Assembly (NCBI GenBank): GCA_030442055.1
Contig: JAUJEB010000003.1
Span: 62,001-126,000, forward strand
Source: Agaribacillus aureus
GTDB taxonomy: Bacteria; Bacteroidota; Bacteroidia; Cytophagales; Cyclobacteriaceae
Direction: 5' to 3'
DNA length: 64,000 bases
Shown: positions 19,133 to 28,461 of the stretch, in pieces
Layout: each line of letters opens with the position of its first letter
Position numbering within the stretch: position 1 is the stretch's first letter
Notes under the pieces: generated by a model
Told to the model about the DNA's origin: nothing
The model's input: only the letters and a program-made list of their open reading frames with translations
Databases searched by the model: none
Translations under genes and position numbers: made by a program

Positions 19133-22100
19133 TTAAAACTGGACATTTACCCCTAAAATAAATGTTGTAAGGTTTGGCAAACCCGGAGTAGTTGCCGTTT
19201 GTGTCCTTTCCGGGTCAAAATCCCAGACCCAATCCGTAAATGTTAATAAATTATCGGAACTGACATATACTCTGGCTTTTTCGACGCCGATTTTACCGAG
19301 TAACGAGGGCGGAACGCTATAGCCTAGCTGGATATTTTTCAACCTGATAAAAGAGATATCGTTCACCCAAAAACTCGATGTTTGCCTATTGCCACTATAA
19401 GCCGAACCATCAATAAGCCTGGGCCATTCATTGGTAGGGTTTTCCGGCGTCCATCGATCCAGCCATTGGCTGGAAACCAATCCCCGGTCGCTTTGTGCAA
19501 ATGCCTGATAGGCAAATCCTCCTCCTGCATATGTATCAACATCTGCAACCCCTTGCAAGATGATCCCCAAATCAAAGTTTCTATATTGAACATTGAAATT
19601 GGCACCAAATAAATACTTGGGTATTGTGTTTCCCACAACCGTCCTGTCATCACTATCTATCACCCCATCAGCCTCATCAGGCACGCCATCACCATTTGTA
19701 TCTACCGTCAGTTGGTCCCGGTAACGGATGTCTCCCGGAGCCACTGCGCCGGGATGAGTAGGTGCATTATCTATTTCATCCTGACTTTGGAAAATACCCA
19801 CTGCTTCAAGTCCTCTTATGGCCCGGAAAGGCTGACCTTCCTGTATGATAAAGGTACCGCCTGAAAAAGTCTCTCCAAAAAATTTGGTGACCTCGTTATC
19901 GACTTGTGTAATGTGGACCCCTGCGGTAAATGTAACCCTCCTGTTGATATCGTTTCGATAGTTTACAGAGGCCTCCCAACCTTTATTGACAACTTCGGCA
20001 AGGTTTACCGTTGGCGCTCCCTTATTCCCCAGAAAATCAGGAATAGGCTGTGCAAACAAAATACCATCTGTTACTCTTTTAAAATATTCAAAGGTAACTT
20101 CCAACCGGTTATCAAATAATCCGGCATCCAAACCTATGTTGGTAGTGGTTGTCTCTTCCCAGGTAATGTCCTGGTTAGCCAGGTCATTTTGCGCTATGCC
20201 GGAAACGACCGTACCACCAAAACTATAGTTTTGGTTTAAATTATAAGTAGCTTGATATGGATAGTTATTGGGATTGCTCGCAGTTCCAATTAATTGGTTG
20301 CCCAATTGTCCCCAGGAACCTCTTAGTTTCAAATCACTCAGGAAAGGCACATCACTCAGGAAATCCTCTTCGGAAACACGCCAGCCTACTGAAACGGAAG
20401 GGAAAGATCCCCACTTCTTGCCTTCTCTAAACCTTGATGATCCATCCGCACGAATATTTGCTTCCAGCAGATATTTGTCTTTAAAGGCATAATTCAACCG
20501 GCCAAAGAATGATCTGATGGCCCATTCGGAAATATTCCCACCCACGCCGGGGTTAGACAAACCGGCATCGATTACTTGCAATGCATTTCCCGGGAACTCG
20601 CTGATGGTAGCACGTACTCTGTCTTGTCGGAAGACCTCAAATTGGTAACCAGCCAGGGCATTAAACCTATGATCGCCAAAGGTTTTTTCGTAGTCCAAGG
20701 TATAGAAGTTAGTAACCAGATAATCCTGAATATGCTCGCTGCTGGCGGAATTGATATCAATCTCCCTTGCAATTGCGTCTTCCCTGAAATTCCAGGACTG
20801 GCTGGTTTCTCTAAAGCTGGTGTTAAACCTGGTGTTGCTGTTTAGTGAAATATTGGCTTTAAAAGTCAGGCCGGATATAATTTCCCAATCGGAATAAATG
20901 CTACCCAGAAAGCGTTGTTGACGATTGCTTTGGTTTCGGGTCGACAAATTCCATAAAGGGTTAAATACAATGCCAATGGAACTGTGTTGTGAACCACCCC
21001 ATAAACCCTCAGGGCTCTGTATATCCGGAATGGCGGGAACGACATTAAAATCGACACCTGAACCATTGCTGGTATTTACAGTGGGATCCAGGTCGGTCCA
21101 GCGATAAAACAAATTAGTTCCTAACTTAAATCCCTTTGCGATTTCCGATTCCACCATAGCCCTTACACTGTAACGTTTCTGGCTATTGGGTTTTTGCAAC
21201 CCATTCTGATCCAGAAAGCCAAGTGACAATCTGTAAGAAGTATTGCTATTTCCTCCTGCGACAGCAAGAGAGTGGGATTGAAGAAAAGCTCTGTCCCCGG
21301 TTTGTATATCATACCAGTCAACATTGGGATGTGTTAATGGGTTATTTGAATTCCTCCATTCATCTATATCTGCCTGAGAGAAAATCGGTGCCAAACCGCC
21401 ATTAGTCCTGTTTTCATTAGCTAATTCCATCCAAGTGGCAAAATTTGACACGTAGTCTTGTTTTTTGGTGGCTTGTTGCCATCCCGCATAGCCATTGTAA
21501 CTAACACTCAGCCTCCCTTCTTCTCCTCTTTTGGTAGTAATAAGTATAACACCGTTGGCTGCCCGTGATCCATAAATTGCTGCTGATGCCGCATCTTTTA
21601 GGACGGTGATACTGGCCACATCATTCGGATCAATATCATTCATAGAGGAAGATACACCATCGACCAGTACGAGTGGGTTAGAATTATTTAAGGTCCCGAC
21701 TCCCCTGATCCTAATGACAGCATTATCGGAACCGATCCTACCGCCACTTCCCTGCGTAACCTGAACGCCAGGCGTTAGACCAGATAATCCGGCACTCAAA
21801 CTTGTAATTGGACGTGAGTCCAGGTCGGCCGTAGAAATATTGCTTACCGAACCGGTCAGATCAGCCTTTTTCTGCGAGCCGTAACCCACTACAACTATTT
21901 CCGAAAGTGTTTCAATATCAGGGTTAAGGCTTATATCAATGACACTTCTTCCGGCAATTTCAACTTCTTCCGTCAAATAACCTACATAAGAAAAAATCAA
22001 TGTTGTTGCGTCATCTGGCACATTCAATCTATAATCTCCCTTCACATCCGTAATCGCGCCAAAATCAGTTCCCTTGGCAAGCACATTTACGCCCGGAAGG

Positions 22101-22540
22101 CCCTCTCCGTTCTCATCGGTTACTTTCCCGGATATTTCTTTTTCCAGGTCCAGCTCTTCAATGACAGGATGTTTTCCTTTATTTTGGATCTTGATTACTG
22201 AAATAACATTGTTCAACCGTTTGAACATCAAATTTTTTTTGCGGGATAGCCGGATCAGGATCTCTTTAAGTGATACATTATCAGCAGTTAATGTAACATT
22301 TCTAAGATCAGTGATTTCCGCATCCTTATAAAAAAAATCATAACCGGTTTTGTGCTTAAGATTCACTAAGGCATCTACCAGCTTTACATCTCGCCAGTCA
22401 ACAGACAGGTAAACCTCATCTGTGCTCTGCGCTGCGCTCTCATGGGCAAGTATTACGCTGCCAAAGGCGCATTGAATGATCATGACCAACATTGCATATT
22501 TAGACACTATCCAAATATTTTTTTGTAAATTTGTAATCAT
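19133..22540 (-). CDS. SusC/RagA-family TonB-dependent transporter with STN domain
   Basis: An outer-membrane channel that imports oligosaccharides with SusD and energy from TonB. Order: signal region (1-38), STN signalling domain (about 44-118), carboxypeptidase-like sandwich (about 135-205), TonB-box-like EIVVVGYGSQKKADLTGSVS (214-233), plug with IRIRGVGTLNNSNPLVLVDGV and the SITVLKDAASAAIYGSRAANGVI signature, then the 22-strand barrel to residue 1135. The STN domain shows that the channel also signals: a loaded transporter would contact FecR and release the ECF sigma encoded directly upstream. A calcium-loop-like DTNGDGVPDEADG lies near the C-terminus, common in the family. Confidence 0.96.
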   Translation of the reverse strand: MITNLQKNIWIVSKYAMLVMIIQCAFGSVILAHESAAQSTDEVYLSVDWRDVKLVDALVNLKHKTGYDFFYKDAEITDLRNVTLTADNVSLKEILIRLSRKKNLMFKRLNNVISVIKIQNKGKHPVIEELDLEKEISGKVTDENGEGLPGVNVLAKGTDFGAITDVKGDYRLNVPDDATTLIFSYVGYLTEEVEIAGRSVIDISLNPDIETLSEIVVVGYGSQKKADLTGSVSNISTADLDSRPITSLSAGLSGLTPGVQVTQGSGGRIGSDNAVIRIRGVGTLNNSNPLVLVDGVSSSMNDIDPNDVASITVLKDAASAAIYGSRAANGVILITTKRGEEGRLSVSYNGYAGWQQATKKQDYVSNFATWMELANENRTNGGLAPIFSQADIDEWRNSNNPLTHPNVDWYDIQTGDRAFLQSHSLAVAGGNSNTSYRLSLGFLDQNGLQKPNSQKRYSVRAMVESEIAKGFKLGTNLFYRWTDLDPTVNTSNGSGVDFNVVPAIPDIQSPEGLWGGSQHSSIGIVFNPLWNLSTRNQSNRQQRFLGSIYSDWEIISGLTFKANISLNSNTRFNTSFRETSQSWNFREDAIAREIDINSASSEHIQDYLVTNFYTLDYEKTFGDHRFNALAGYQFEVFRQDRVRATISEFPGNALQVIDAGLSNPGVGGNISEWAIRSFFGRLNYAFKDKYLLEANIRADGSSRFREGKKWGSFPSVSVGWRVSEEDFLSDVPFLSDLKLRGSWGQLGNQLIGTASNPNNYPYQATYNLNQNYSFGGTVVSGIAQNDLANQDITWEETTTTNIGLDAGLFDNRLEVTFEYFKRVTDGILFAQPIPDFLGNKGAPTVNLAEVVNKGWEASVNYRNDINRRVTFTAGVHITQVDNEVTKFFGETFSGGTFIIQEGQPFRAIRGLEAVGIFQSQDEIDNAPTHPGAVAPGDIRYRDQLTVDTNGDGVPDEADGVIDSDDRTVVGNTIPKYLFGANFNVQYRNFDLGIILQGVADVDTYAGGGFAYQAFAQSDRGLVSSQWLDRWTPENPTNEWPRLIDGSAYSGNRQTSSFWVNDISFIRLKNIQLGYSVPPSLLGKIGVEKARVYVSSDNLLTFTDWVWDFDPERTQTATTPGLPNLTTFILGVNVQF

Positions 22541-22595
22541 AATTTTGTTTTTAAATTTTTAATGATTCACAGAATTGAAAATTAAAGACAAGTTG

Positions 22596-22642
22596 CTCCC
22601 TCGATGCCAGAGGTGTGTGGTAATACTGCTGGCATCGGGGAG
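22596..22642 (-). promoter_or_regulatory. Hairpin in the fecR-susC leader of PUL1
   Basis: CGATGCCAG (22602-22610) pairs with CTGGCATCG (22629-22637), and CTCC (22596-22599) with GGAG (22639-22642) around a small bulge. It lies in the 153-bp gap between fecR and susC, where no gene is present. It could act as an attenuator or 5' stabiliser that sets the ratio of transporter to regulator mRNA. PUL2 has a hairpin at the same place. Role inferred. Confidence 0.5.
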
Positions 22643-22693
22643 TTTATCTTTCAACTCGTGTTAAAGGAGCATGTATTTTGTTTTCTCATAGTT

Positions 22694-23743
22694 TTAATTT
22701 TTTAGGATTAATACTTTTTTGCCAATAATCTTATAATTAAATGCATTTTGAGATTTTAAGGCTTCCAGGACAACTTTTAGCGGATCGTTGTCAAAACTTC
22801 CGGAATAGGTTTCAGAAGTATTGATTGTATCTGTACCCTCAAACCTCACACCATACCACCTTTCAAGCTCTTGAATGACTTTGCCTAAAGGTTCCTTGTC
22901 AAATATGAGTTTCCATTTTGTCCAGGCGAAAAGTTGCTCTCCAAGAAACTCTCTCTTAACTACCTCCCCTTTTTTAACATCCAGCTTCGCTTCCTGATAT
23001 GGTAATAGCGTGTGTTCAAATTGTAAGGAAGATTCATGGGTGCTCTTAACCATCACCTTTCCCTCTGCTACCGCCACGCTGATGTCAGTGGCACCGGAAT
23101 ACGCTTTTACATTAAAAGAAGTGCCCAAAACCTCGGTATTCACGAAATCACTTTTCACCCGAAAAAGGCGTGTGGAATCACTTTTGATTTCAAAAAAAGC
23201 CTCTCCGGTCAAATAGATCCACCTTAAACTATCACTAAATGTTTTGGGATAAGTAATTTTGGAGCCCGCATTCAAGATGACTTTAGAGCCATCACTTAAA
23301 AACGTTGTCAGTTTGCTTCCCTCCGGGCTTTCCTTAGTTAACAATTCAATTTTCTCGGCAGTAGACGGGTTGATTGTCAGTGCGGTTTGCCGTTGGTATA
23401 AAACTGCGCCGGCACAAATCAGAAGGAAAATCGCAGCATACCTCAGCCATACAAGCCGCTTTCGCTTACCTGAAAACTGAACATTAGCAGACTGACGGAC
23501 TCTTTTGCTGTTTAGAATTCGCTCAAATAGTTTTACATATTCTATTTGGTCCAACCGAGGATTACTTGCATACTGAATGTTAGCTACGATTTCCTTTGCC
23601 AACAAAATCTCAGCAGATTTTTCAGGATTATTTTCCAGGAATTGTTTCCAGAATTTGTCGGAATGCGCTTCGGGACGAAGCACCCAGTTGACAAAATACT
23701 CATCCTCTGCCAATTGCCATTCATCGAAATGCTTATATTTCAC
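22694..23743 (-). CDS. FecR-family anti-sigma factor
   Basis: A 349-residue inner-membrane anti-sigma regulator. The cytoplasmic N-terminal part (1-95) would hold the ECF sigma factor. One transmembrane helix lies at about 98-116. The periplasmic FecR domain (about 140-240) contains LSDGSKVILNAGSKITYP, LTGEAFFEIKSDSTRLF and VLGTSFNVKAYSG. The C-terminal DUF4974-like domain (about 270-345) contains the DPLKVVLEALKSQNAFNY segment that contacts the STN domain of SusC. It sits between sigma and susC, as expected for a trans-envelope relay induced by the PUL1 glycan. Confidence 0.94.
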   Translation of the reverse strand: MKYKHFDEWQLAEDEYFVNWVLRPEAHSDKFWKQFLENNPEKSAEILLAKEIVANIQYASNPRLDQIEYVKLFERILNSKRVRQSANVQFSGKRKRLVWLRYAAIFLLICAGAVLYQRQTALTINPSTAEKIELLTKESPEGSKLTTFLSDGSKVILNAGSKITYPKTFSDSLRWIYLTGEAFFEIKSDSTRLFRVKSDFVNTEVLGTSFNVKAYSGATDISVAVAEGKVMVKSTHESSLQFEHTLLPYQEAKLDVKKGEVVKREFLGEQLFAWTKWKLIFDKEPLGKVIQELERWYGVRFEGTDTINTSETYSGSFDNDPLKVVLEALKSQNAFNYKIIGKKVLILKN

Positions 23744-23862
23744 TTCAGGTTAGTTTAAATATAAAGAAATACTACTGCCTTTCATATAATAAGAGTAATG
23801 AGATTTTCATACTATCCCATTTAGTAATTATTTTTTTTATTTAATTAAAGTTGGGCCGGGTA

Positions 23863-24525
23863 TTATCCCAAGAAAAGGCAGGCATCTACTATAAGAAATA
23901 TCGCTATGGTGATGATACCATCTTTCATGGCGCGCAACCCCCTGGCTATAAGCTTTGCCACGGAATTGGTGTTCTTCAGGCCCATGATAGCCGCTATTTC
24001 TTCGTGCAAAAATCCGTCGTAATAATAGTGGAGAATGGCCTGTCGCTGTTTTCGTGAAATCTTTTTTATTGCCTTTTTTACTTTATTCAGCTTTTCCCTA
24101 TGTGACTCGTCCAAAATCAAACGGGTTTCAACGCTCAGCTCAATATCAAACTCCTCGTGATTATTTTTCCGGTTTTCTATGTCGGAAAACTTTCTTCTTT
24201 TGAGATGATAAATTATTTGCCGGTAGGTAGCGGTAAAAAGATATGATTTAATGGAATGTATCTTGTTTTGTTTGCGTTGCCTGGTGCTAATGGCAACAAA
24301 TACCTCATGGATACAATCCATGACAAGTTCACGATCGTTGGTGAACTGACAACCAAACCTGAAAAGATCCTGCACATATTGATGATACGTATAGCTTAAC
24401 ACTGACTCGTCCCCATTTTCCAAACCCTTGAGGATCTCTTGATGAGACATCTTTAGTTTTATTGACGGTTCGGTCTTGTCAACATTACTTTTTGATGCTA
24501 TATGGGTATTAAACGGAGCGTTCAT
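23863..24525 (-). CDS. ECF-type RNA polymerase sigma-70 factor
   Basis: A 220-residue ECF sigma factor. Region 2 includes DCIHEVFVAISTRQ and KSYLFTATYRQIIYHLKRRK; region 4 includes KQRQAILHYYYDGFLHEEIAAIMGLKNTNSVAKLIARG. It would direct RNA polymerase to the susCD promoter when freed by FecR. An internal ATG at 24450 (MSHQEILKGLENGDE) matches the usual family start better; the extra 25 residues are polar and unremarkable. The last 17 residues are strongly hydrophobic (IAIFLIVDACLFLG), possibly a membrane-touching tail; the PUL2 sigma has a similar one. Confidence 0.92.
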   Translation of the reverse strand: MNAPFNTHIASKSNVDKTEPSIKLKMSHQEILKGLENGDESVLSYTYHQYVQDLFRFGCQFTNDRELVMDCIHEVFVAISTRQRKQNKIHSIKSYLFTATYRQIIYHLKRRKFSDIENRKNNHEEFDIELSVETRLILDESHREKLNKVKKAIKKISRKQRQAILHYYYDGFLHEEIAAIMGLKNTNSVAKLIARGLRAMKDGIITIAIFLIVDACLFLG

Positions 24526-24755
24526 TTAGGATCTGTTGTACCGGGAATATTTCAATCTTTCAAAGTACTCAAATAAATTACCAAAGATCTTATCAAGAAA
24601 ATTTGCAATAGTTACACATCAGCAACCTTTTATTTTTACGAAAGACATAAAATATTCATTATTCTCAAATGCCATCAAAATACATCTAATAATTTATGCA
24701 AATTGAAATTAAATTAAAACTGACTTTACGACAATTACCTTTCTTTAGTCCTTGC

Positions 24756-25520
24756 TTATCTGCCCATCCATCCACCATCTACTGTTACTATTGAACCATT
24801 CATATAGTCAGAAGCCGCACTGGCCAGGAAAACCGCGGGTCCCGCAAAATCTTCAGGACTGCCCCATCTGTTTTGCGGAATTCGACTCAAAATTGCCTGG
24901 CTCCTACCAGGGTCTTCCCTTAATGCCTGTGTGTTGTCTGTTGCAATATATCCGGGTGCAATTGCATTTACATTGATACCTTCCGAGGCCCACTCGTTGG
25001 AAAATGCCTTCATTAGCTGGCCAATGGCTCCTTTGCTTGCCGCATATCCCGGCACTGTAATCCCTCCTTGAAAAGTAAGCAACGATGCAATGAAAATGAT
25101 TTTTCCCGCTTTCCGTTCAACCATCTTCTTCCCTATTTCCCTTGAAACAATAAACTGGGAATTAAGGTTGACTTCCATGACCTTGTCCCAGTAGTCGTCG
25201 GAATGATCTGCCACCGGTTTACGTAGAATGGTTCCCGCATTGTTGACCAGTATATCAATGGTAGGATGATCTTTTCTTACTTTATTTAAAAATGAATAAA
25301 GTGATTCCCGGCTAGAAAAATCGCATTGGTATGCTGCAAAGGATCGACCGGTTGCAACAACGGCACTTTCCACGGCGCTTCCGGATGACTCAAGGCTGGC
25401 TGAAACACCGATGATATCCGCTCCCGCCGTTGCCAACCCTTTCGCAATTGCTTTTCCTATTCCCCGGCTACAACCGGTAACCAGCGCTGTTTTTCCTGTT
25501 AGTTTAAATAAATCAAGCAT
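24756..25520 (-). CDS. kduD: 2-dehydro-3-deoxy-D-gluconate 5-dehydrogenase (KduD-like SDR)
   Basis: Reduces 2,5-diketo-3-deoxygluconate to 2-keto-3-deoxygluconate (KDG) with NAD(P)H in the cytoplasm, the step after KduI. It is a classical short-chain dehydrogenase: TGCSRGIG nucleotide-binding loop (15-22), NNAG (93-96), and catalytic Ser146, Tyr159, Lys163 (YAASK). The 254-residue length and the C-terminal SDYMNGSIVTVDGGWMGR match KduD proteins. It starts 12 bp after kduI ends, so the pair is an operon; this context is what turns a generic SDR call into KduD. No KDG kinase or aldolase is in the window. Confidence 0.92.
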   Translation of the reverse strand: MLDLFKLTGKTALVTGCSRGIGKAIAKGLATAGADIIGVSASLESSGSAVESAVVATGRSFAAYQCDFSSRESLYSFLNKVRKDHPTIDILVNNAGTILRKPVADHSDDYWDKVMEVNLNSQFIVSREIGKKMVERKAGKIIFIASLLTFQGGITVPGYAASKGAIGQLMKAFSNEWASEGINVNAIAPGYIATDNTQALREDPGRSQAILSRIPQNRWGSPEDFAGPAVFLASAASDYMNGSIVTVDGGWMGR

Positions 25521-25532
25521 TGTTATTAAATA

Positions 25533-26372
25533 CTATCTGATATCTTCCAATTTGCAACCGTCCATGTCTGTAAATTCTTTGTTTTCACCTGCCATTGCCC
25601 AGATAAATGAATAGGCCGATGAACCGGCGCCGGAATGAATAGACCATTCCGGCGAGATAACGGCCTGCTTATTGTTCAATACGAGGTGACGGGTTTCCTC
25701 GGGCGTTCCCATGAGGTGCAATACCATCTGGTCCTCTGGCATATCAAAATAAAAGTAAACTTCCATTCTCCTAAGATGGGTATGTGGAGGAAAGGTGTTC
25801 CATATACTACCATTTTTGAGTTCTGTAAAACCCATGACCAGTTGGCAGCTTTGGATCCCATCCGGATGAATATATTGAAATATTGTTCTTTCATTGCAGG
25901 ATGCTTTGGAACCCAGGTCCACTCTGTTGGCATCCTTTATCGTGCCTTTTTGGGTAGGATAAGTTTTGTGAGCCGGACAGGAGTTAATATAAAATTCTGC
26001 AGGCGCATTCCCGGCTTCACTCCCAAACTTAATCTCCTGTTTTCCCTTGCCAATGTACAAGCACTCTTTTTTATCCAGTGAAAACGCTTCACCATCCACC
26101 ACCACCGTCCCGGCTCCACCGACATTTATGATCCCAAGCTCTCTTCGCTCTGTAAAAAAAGATGCCTTGGTGAAATCATCTATGGCCGGTAAGCTTATGG
26201 TATTTTCAGTGGGAACAACCCCCAGGGTTACGAGGCGGTCATGCATCGTGTACAAGGCAGTTATCTCTCCCGCTTCCATTACATTTTCCAACAAGTAGTG
26301 ATCTCTTAGCTGTTTGGTCGTGTATTTTTTCACGTCCTCCGGATGAGATGCAAATCGTATTTCTTTGATCAT
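25533..26372 (-). CDS. kduI: 5-dehydro-4-deoxy-D-glucuronate isomerase
   Basis: Converts 4-deoxy-L-threo-5-hexosulose uronate, released by the GH88 enzyme, to 2,5-diketo-3-deoxygluconate. It is a 279-residue cupin protein with zinc ligands His197, His199 (PPHTHLRR), Glu204 (MEVYFYF) and His246 (SIHSGAG), spaced as in E. coli KduI (196, 198, 203, 245). There is no signal peptide, so it is cytoplasmic. The ATG overlaps the TGA of the DUF4861 gene (ATGA), which implies translational coupling. Its presence proves that the uronate released outside is metabolised through KDG. Confidence 0.96.
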   Translation of the reverse strand: MIKEIRFASHPEDVKKYTTKQLRDHYLLENVMEAGEITALYTMHDRLVTLGVVPTENTISLPAIDDFTKASFFTERRELGIINVGGAGTVVVDGEAFSLDKKECLYIGKGKQEIKFGSEAGNAPAEFYINSCPAHKTYPTQKGTIKDANRVDLGSKASCNERTIFQYIHPDGIQSCQLVMGFTELKNGSIWNTFPPHTHLRRMEVYFYFDMPEDQMVLHLMGTPEETRHLVLNNKQAVISPEWSIHSGAGSSAYSFIWAMAGENKEFTDMDGCKLEDIR

Positions 26373-27661
26373 TTATTAAAATTTAATACTATAGTTCGAC
26401 TAAGCTGCGCTGTTTCGGTCATCAGTTTTTTCTCGAAAAAGTTCTTATCAAGGAACCCGGGATCCTCTCCCTGCCACCCTGCGTAAAAGATAAATTTATA
26501 GGCCCCGTCTTGTGGTTTTAGATAAGCGGTATAAGTATTTGTTACACCATTGCCATCAGCAGGAGCTTTGTCGAATCCTGCAAAATGTTCATTGGGAATA
26601 AGCAATGACATACCAAGCATATCATTGTTTTCACTCTGCTTGCCGTGTGAATACAACACTTGCCAACCGGCAGATTCAAGCATAGTGGACGGGACTTTTT
26701 TTAGATTGACGATCCCTGTCACCACGGTGTCTTCAGGGTGCCCTCCCAAAAGTTGAACATGACTCTCATACCATCGTTTCCCACCCCAGATGGTGATTGT
26801 TTCGACCAGCTCATAGGAGGATCCGTTAACCTTCCAGTCTTTGTATCGTAGTTCAAAAACCGATCGCACCGGGCCATTGGAAATTATCGTGAAAGAAGCT
26901 TTTCCGGTACCTGTTAGCCGATATAAGGAATCATTTTTGAGCATGGCAAGGGCTCCCGCACCCAGGGAAGTACCAACTTTTAAAATATCCATGCCCCAGT
27001 CGTGCAGTGCATGATAATCTTCACCCAGACCTATGGAATCAACATATAATTTGGGTTTTGCCTTCCCAAAAATATCTTTACCGTTGCGACTATCGAAATA
27101 ATTTCTGAAAGCTACCAATTCACTCTCCCAGCCAGGCCCCTCATATTGATATAAATAAGGTTGGCTCTCCGCAATATGGTCCTGAGGGCGTATGTGACTC
27201 TTAACAGGATTAAAAACATTATTCCTTTCAGGTGAATGCCCCAGATAAACCTGCGTTCTGGAGGCAAATGCAGGATACTGATCGCGGTCCACCCAATCAT
27301 ATCGTAAGACCTTTTTTTCTCCTGGCCCAAAAGAGCTTTGAAATATTAATTGATCCCAGTCCCCATCTTGATCGACGTCCTCTAACTGGGTAGGTATGAT
27401 TTTGTTGTCTTCCCCTCGGACCACTGGCAATCCCCTCACATCCTTGAATGATTGTCTGTCAACGATGACCGGGTGATCTTCCAAAGACAAATCCGATGAA
27501 TTGATCAGCTCAAAAGAATTCTTAGGCCCACAGCCAACTGTTATAAAGCTGACAGCAAATGGAATAGTTAAAAACCTTAGTAAATTGTTAATATTTCTCA
27601 AACTCTCTTCTTGCCTAATGTAATTTCTGTGTAATTTATACACAGAAAACATAAATAGCAA
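26369..27661 (-). CDS. DUF4861-family lipoprotein
   Basis: A 430-residue exported protein of the DUF4861 type, often encoded beside uronate-degradation genes in Bacteroidota. Visible features are an N-terminal lipobox (TVGC, Cys44), a beta-rich region with LEDVDQDGDWDQLIF and the LGEDYHALHDWGMDILKVGTSLGAGALA segment, and a C-terminal FYAGWQGEDPGF motif. The first 20 residues before the hydrophobic core are long for a lipoprotein, so translation may start further in, for example at the TTG for Leu21. It is the first gene of the kduI-kduD run, 55 bp after the Nudix regulator. A role as an accessory enzyme for unsaturated uronates is an inference; no catalytic residues are established. Confidence 0.8.
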   Translation of the reverse strand: MLFMFSVYKLHRNYIRQEESLRNINNLLRFLTIPFAVSFITVGCGPKNSFELINSSDLSLEDHPVIVDRQSFKDVRGLPVVRGEDNKIIPTQLEDVDQDGDWDQLIFQSSFGPGEKKVLRYDWVDRDQYPAFASRTQVYLGHSPERNNVFNPVKSHIRPQDHIAESQPYLYQYEGPGWESELVAFRNYFDSRNGKDIFGKAKPKLYVDSIGLGEDYHALHDWGMDILKVGTSLGAGALAMLKNDSLYRLTGTGKASFTIISNGPVRSVFELRYKDWKVNGSSYELVETITIWGGKRWYESHVQLLGGHPEDTVVTGIVNLKKVPSTMLESAGWQVLYSHGKQSENNDMLGMSLLIPNEHFAGFDKAPADGNGVTNTYTAYLKPQDGAYKFIFYAGWQGEDPGFLDKNFFEKKLMTETAQLSRTIVLNFNK

Positions 27662-27716
27662 TTCTTTCCCTCAAAATTTACTTTAAGCTTGCGAGGTGTA
27701 ACGCCGGATATGATAC

Positions 27717-28397
27717 CTATTCTTTGATCATATAGAGGTTGGGACCTCCTTTCACGCCTGCCTTTTTCTCCTTTGTTTCCAATAATAAATCCATCTGTTT
27801 GATCTTTTTCCGGAAGTTTCTTCGATCCAGTTTTTCGTTCAGAATGCTTTCATACAGGTCTTGCAATTCCTTAAGTGTAAACTTTTTCGCTAATAACTCT
27901 CCAAAGATCAGTTTTTGTTTTAGATTATCCCGAAGCTTCAACAAGGCGTCTGATGCCAGCTGGTTATGGTCAATGGCCATTTTTGGCAATCCATCAAGCG
28001 AAAACCACTTCACTTCGGAGACATAGTTCTTGGCAATGACAGGGTGATTTTCAGGTTTTATTAAAGCATAAAAGCATACGGTTACTACCCGCTTGACCGG
28101 GTGGCGCTCTAGGGCACTATAACATTTCACCTGTTCCTGGTGCGTGTTATCAATCCCCGTCAGGTTAAAAAGGACCTTGTTTACGGATTCTTCCAGGGTT
28201 TGCCCATCGTTCATAATCCCTCCCGGGAGCAACCACTCATTTTTAAATGGATCCGTGGACCTTCTTACCAACAGTAATTTGAGCTTATTGCTCTGAAAAC
28301 CAAAAATGGCACAATCCACGGTCATTGTACATTCATATGAGCCTGGTGTTACCGAAGTATTTGATAATTCCATAGATTTCAAGATCAATTTTGTCAA
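27717..28397 (-). CDS. Nudix-like transcriptional regulator (NrtR/AraR type)
   Basis: A 226-residue regulator with an N-terminal Nudix fold (about 22-145) and a C-terminal winged helix (about 155-226, FTLKELQDLYESIL and LDRRNFRKKIKQMDLL). The Nudix box at 59-82 is broken: the catalytic RExxEE is replaced by KVLFNL (74-79), so it should bind a metabolite without hydrolysing it, as in AraR-like sugar regulators of Bacteroidota. It precedes DUF4861-kduI-kduD on the same strand, so it probably senses a uronate intermediate and controls the catabolic part of PUL1. A perfect 14-bp palindrome lies 65 bp upstream. Confidence 0.88.
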   Translation of the reverse strand: MTKLILKSMELSNTSVTPGSYECTMTVDCAIFGFQSNKLKLLLVRRSTDPFKNEWLLPGGIMNDGQTLEESVNKVLFNLTGIDNTHQEQVKCYSALERHPVKRVVTVCFYALIKPENHPVIAKNYVSEVKWFSLDGLPKMAIDHNQLASDALLKLRDNLKQKLIFGELLAKKFTLKELQDLYESILNEKLDRRNFRKKIKQMDLLLETKEKKAGVKGGPNLYMIKE

Positions 28398-28461
28398 AAC
28401 GGAAGGCCTACCGATACCTCTTCGGGAACTAAATTATCAGATAAAATCAAACTTTTCTGTT

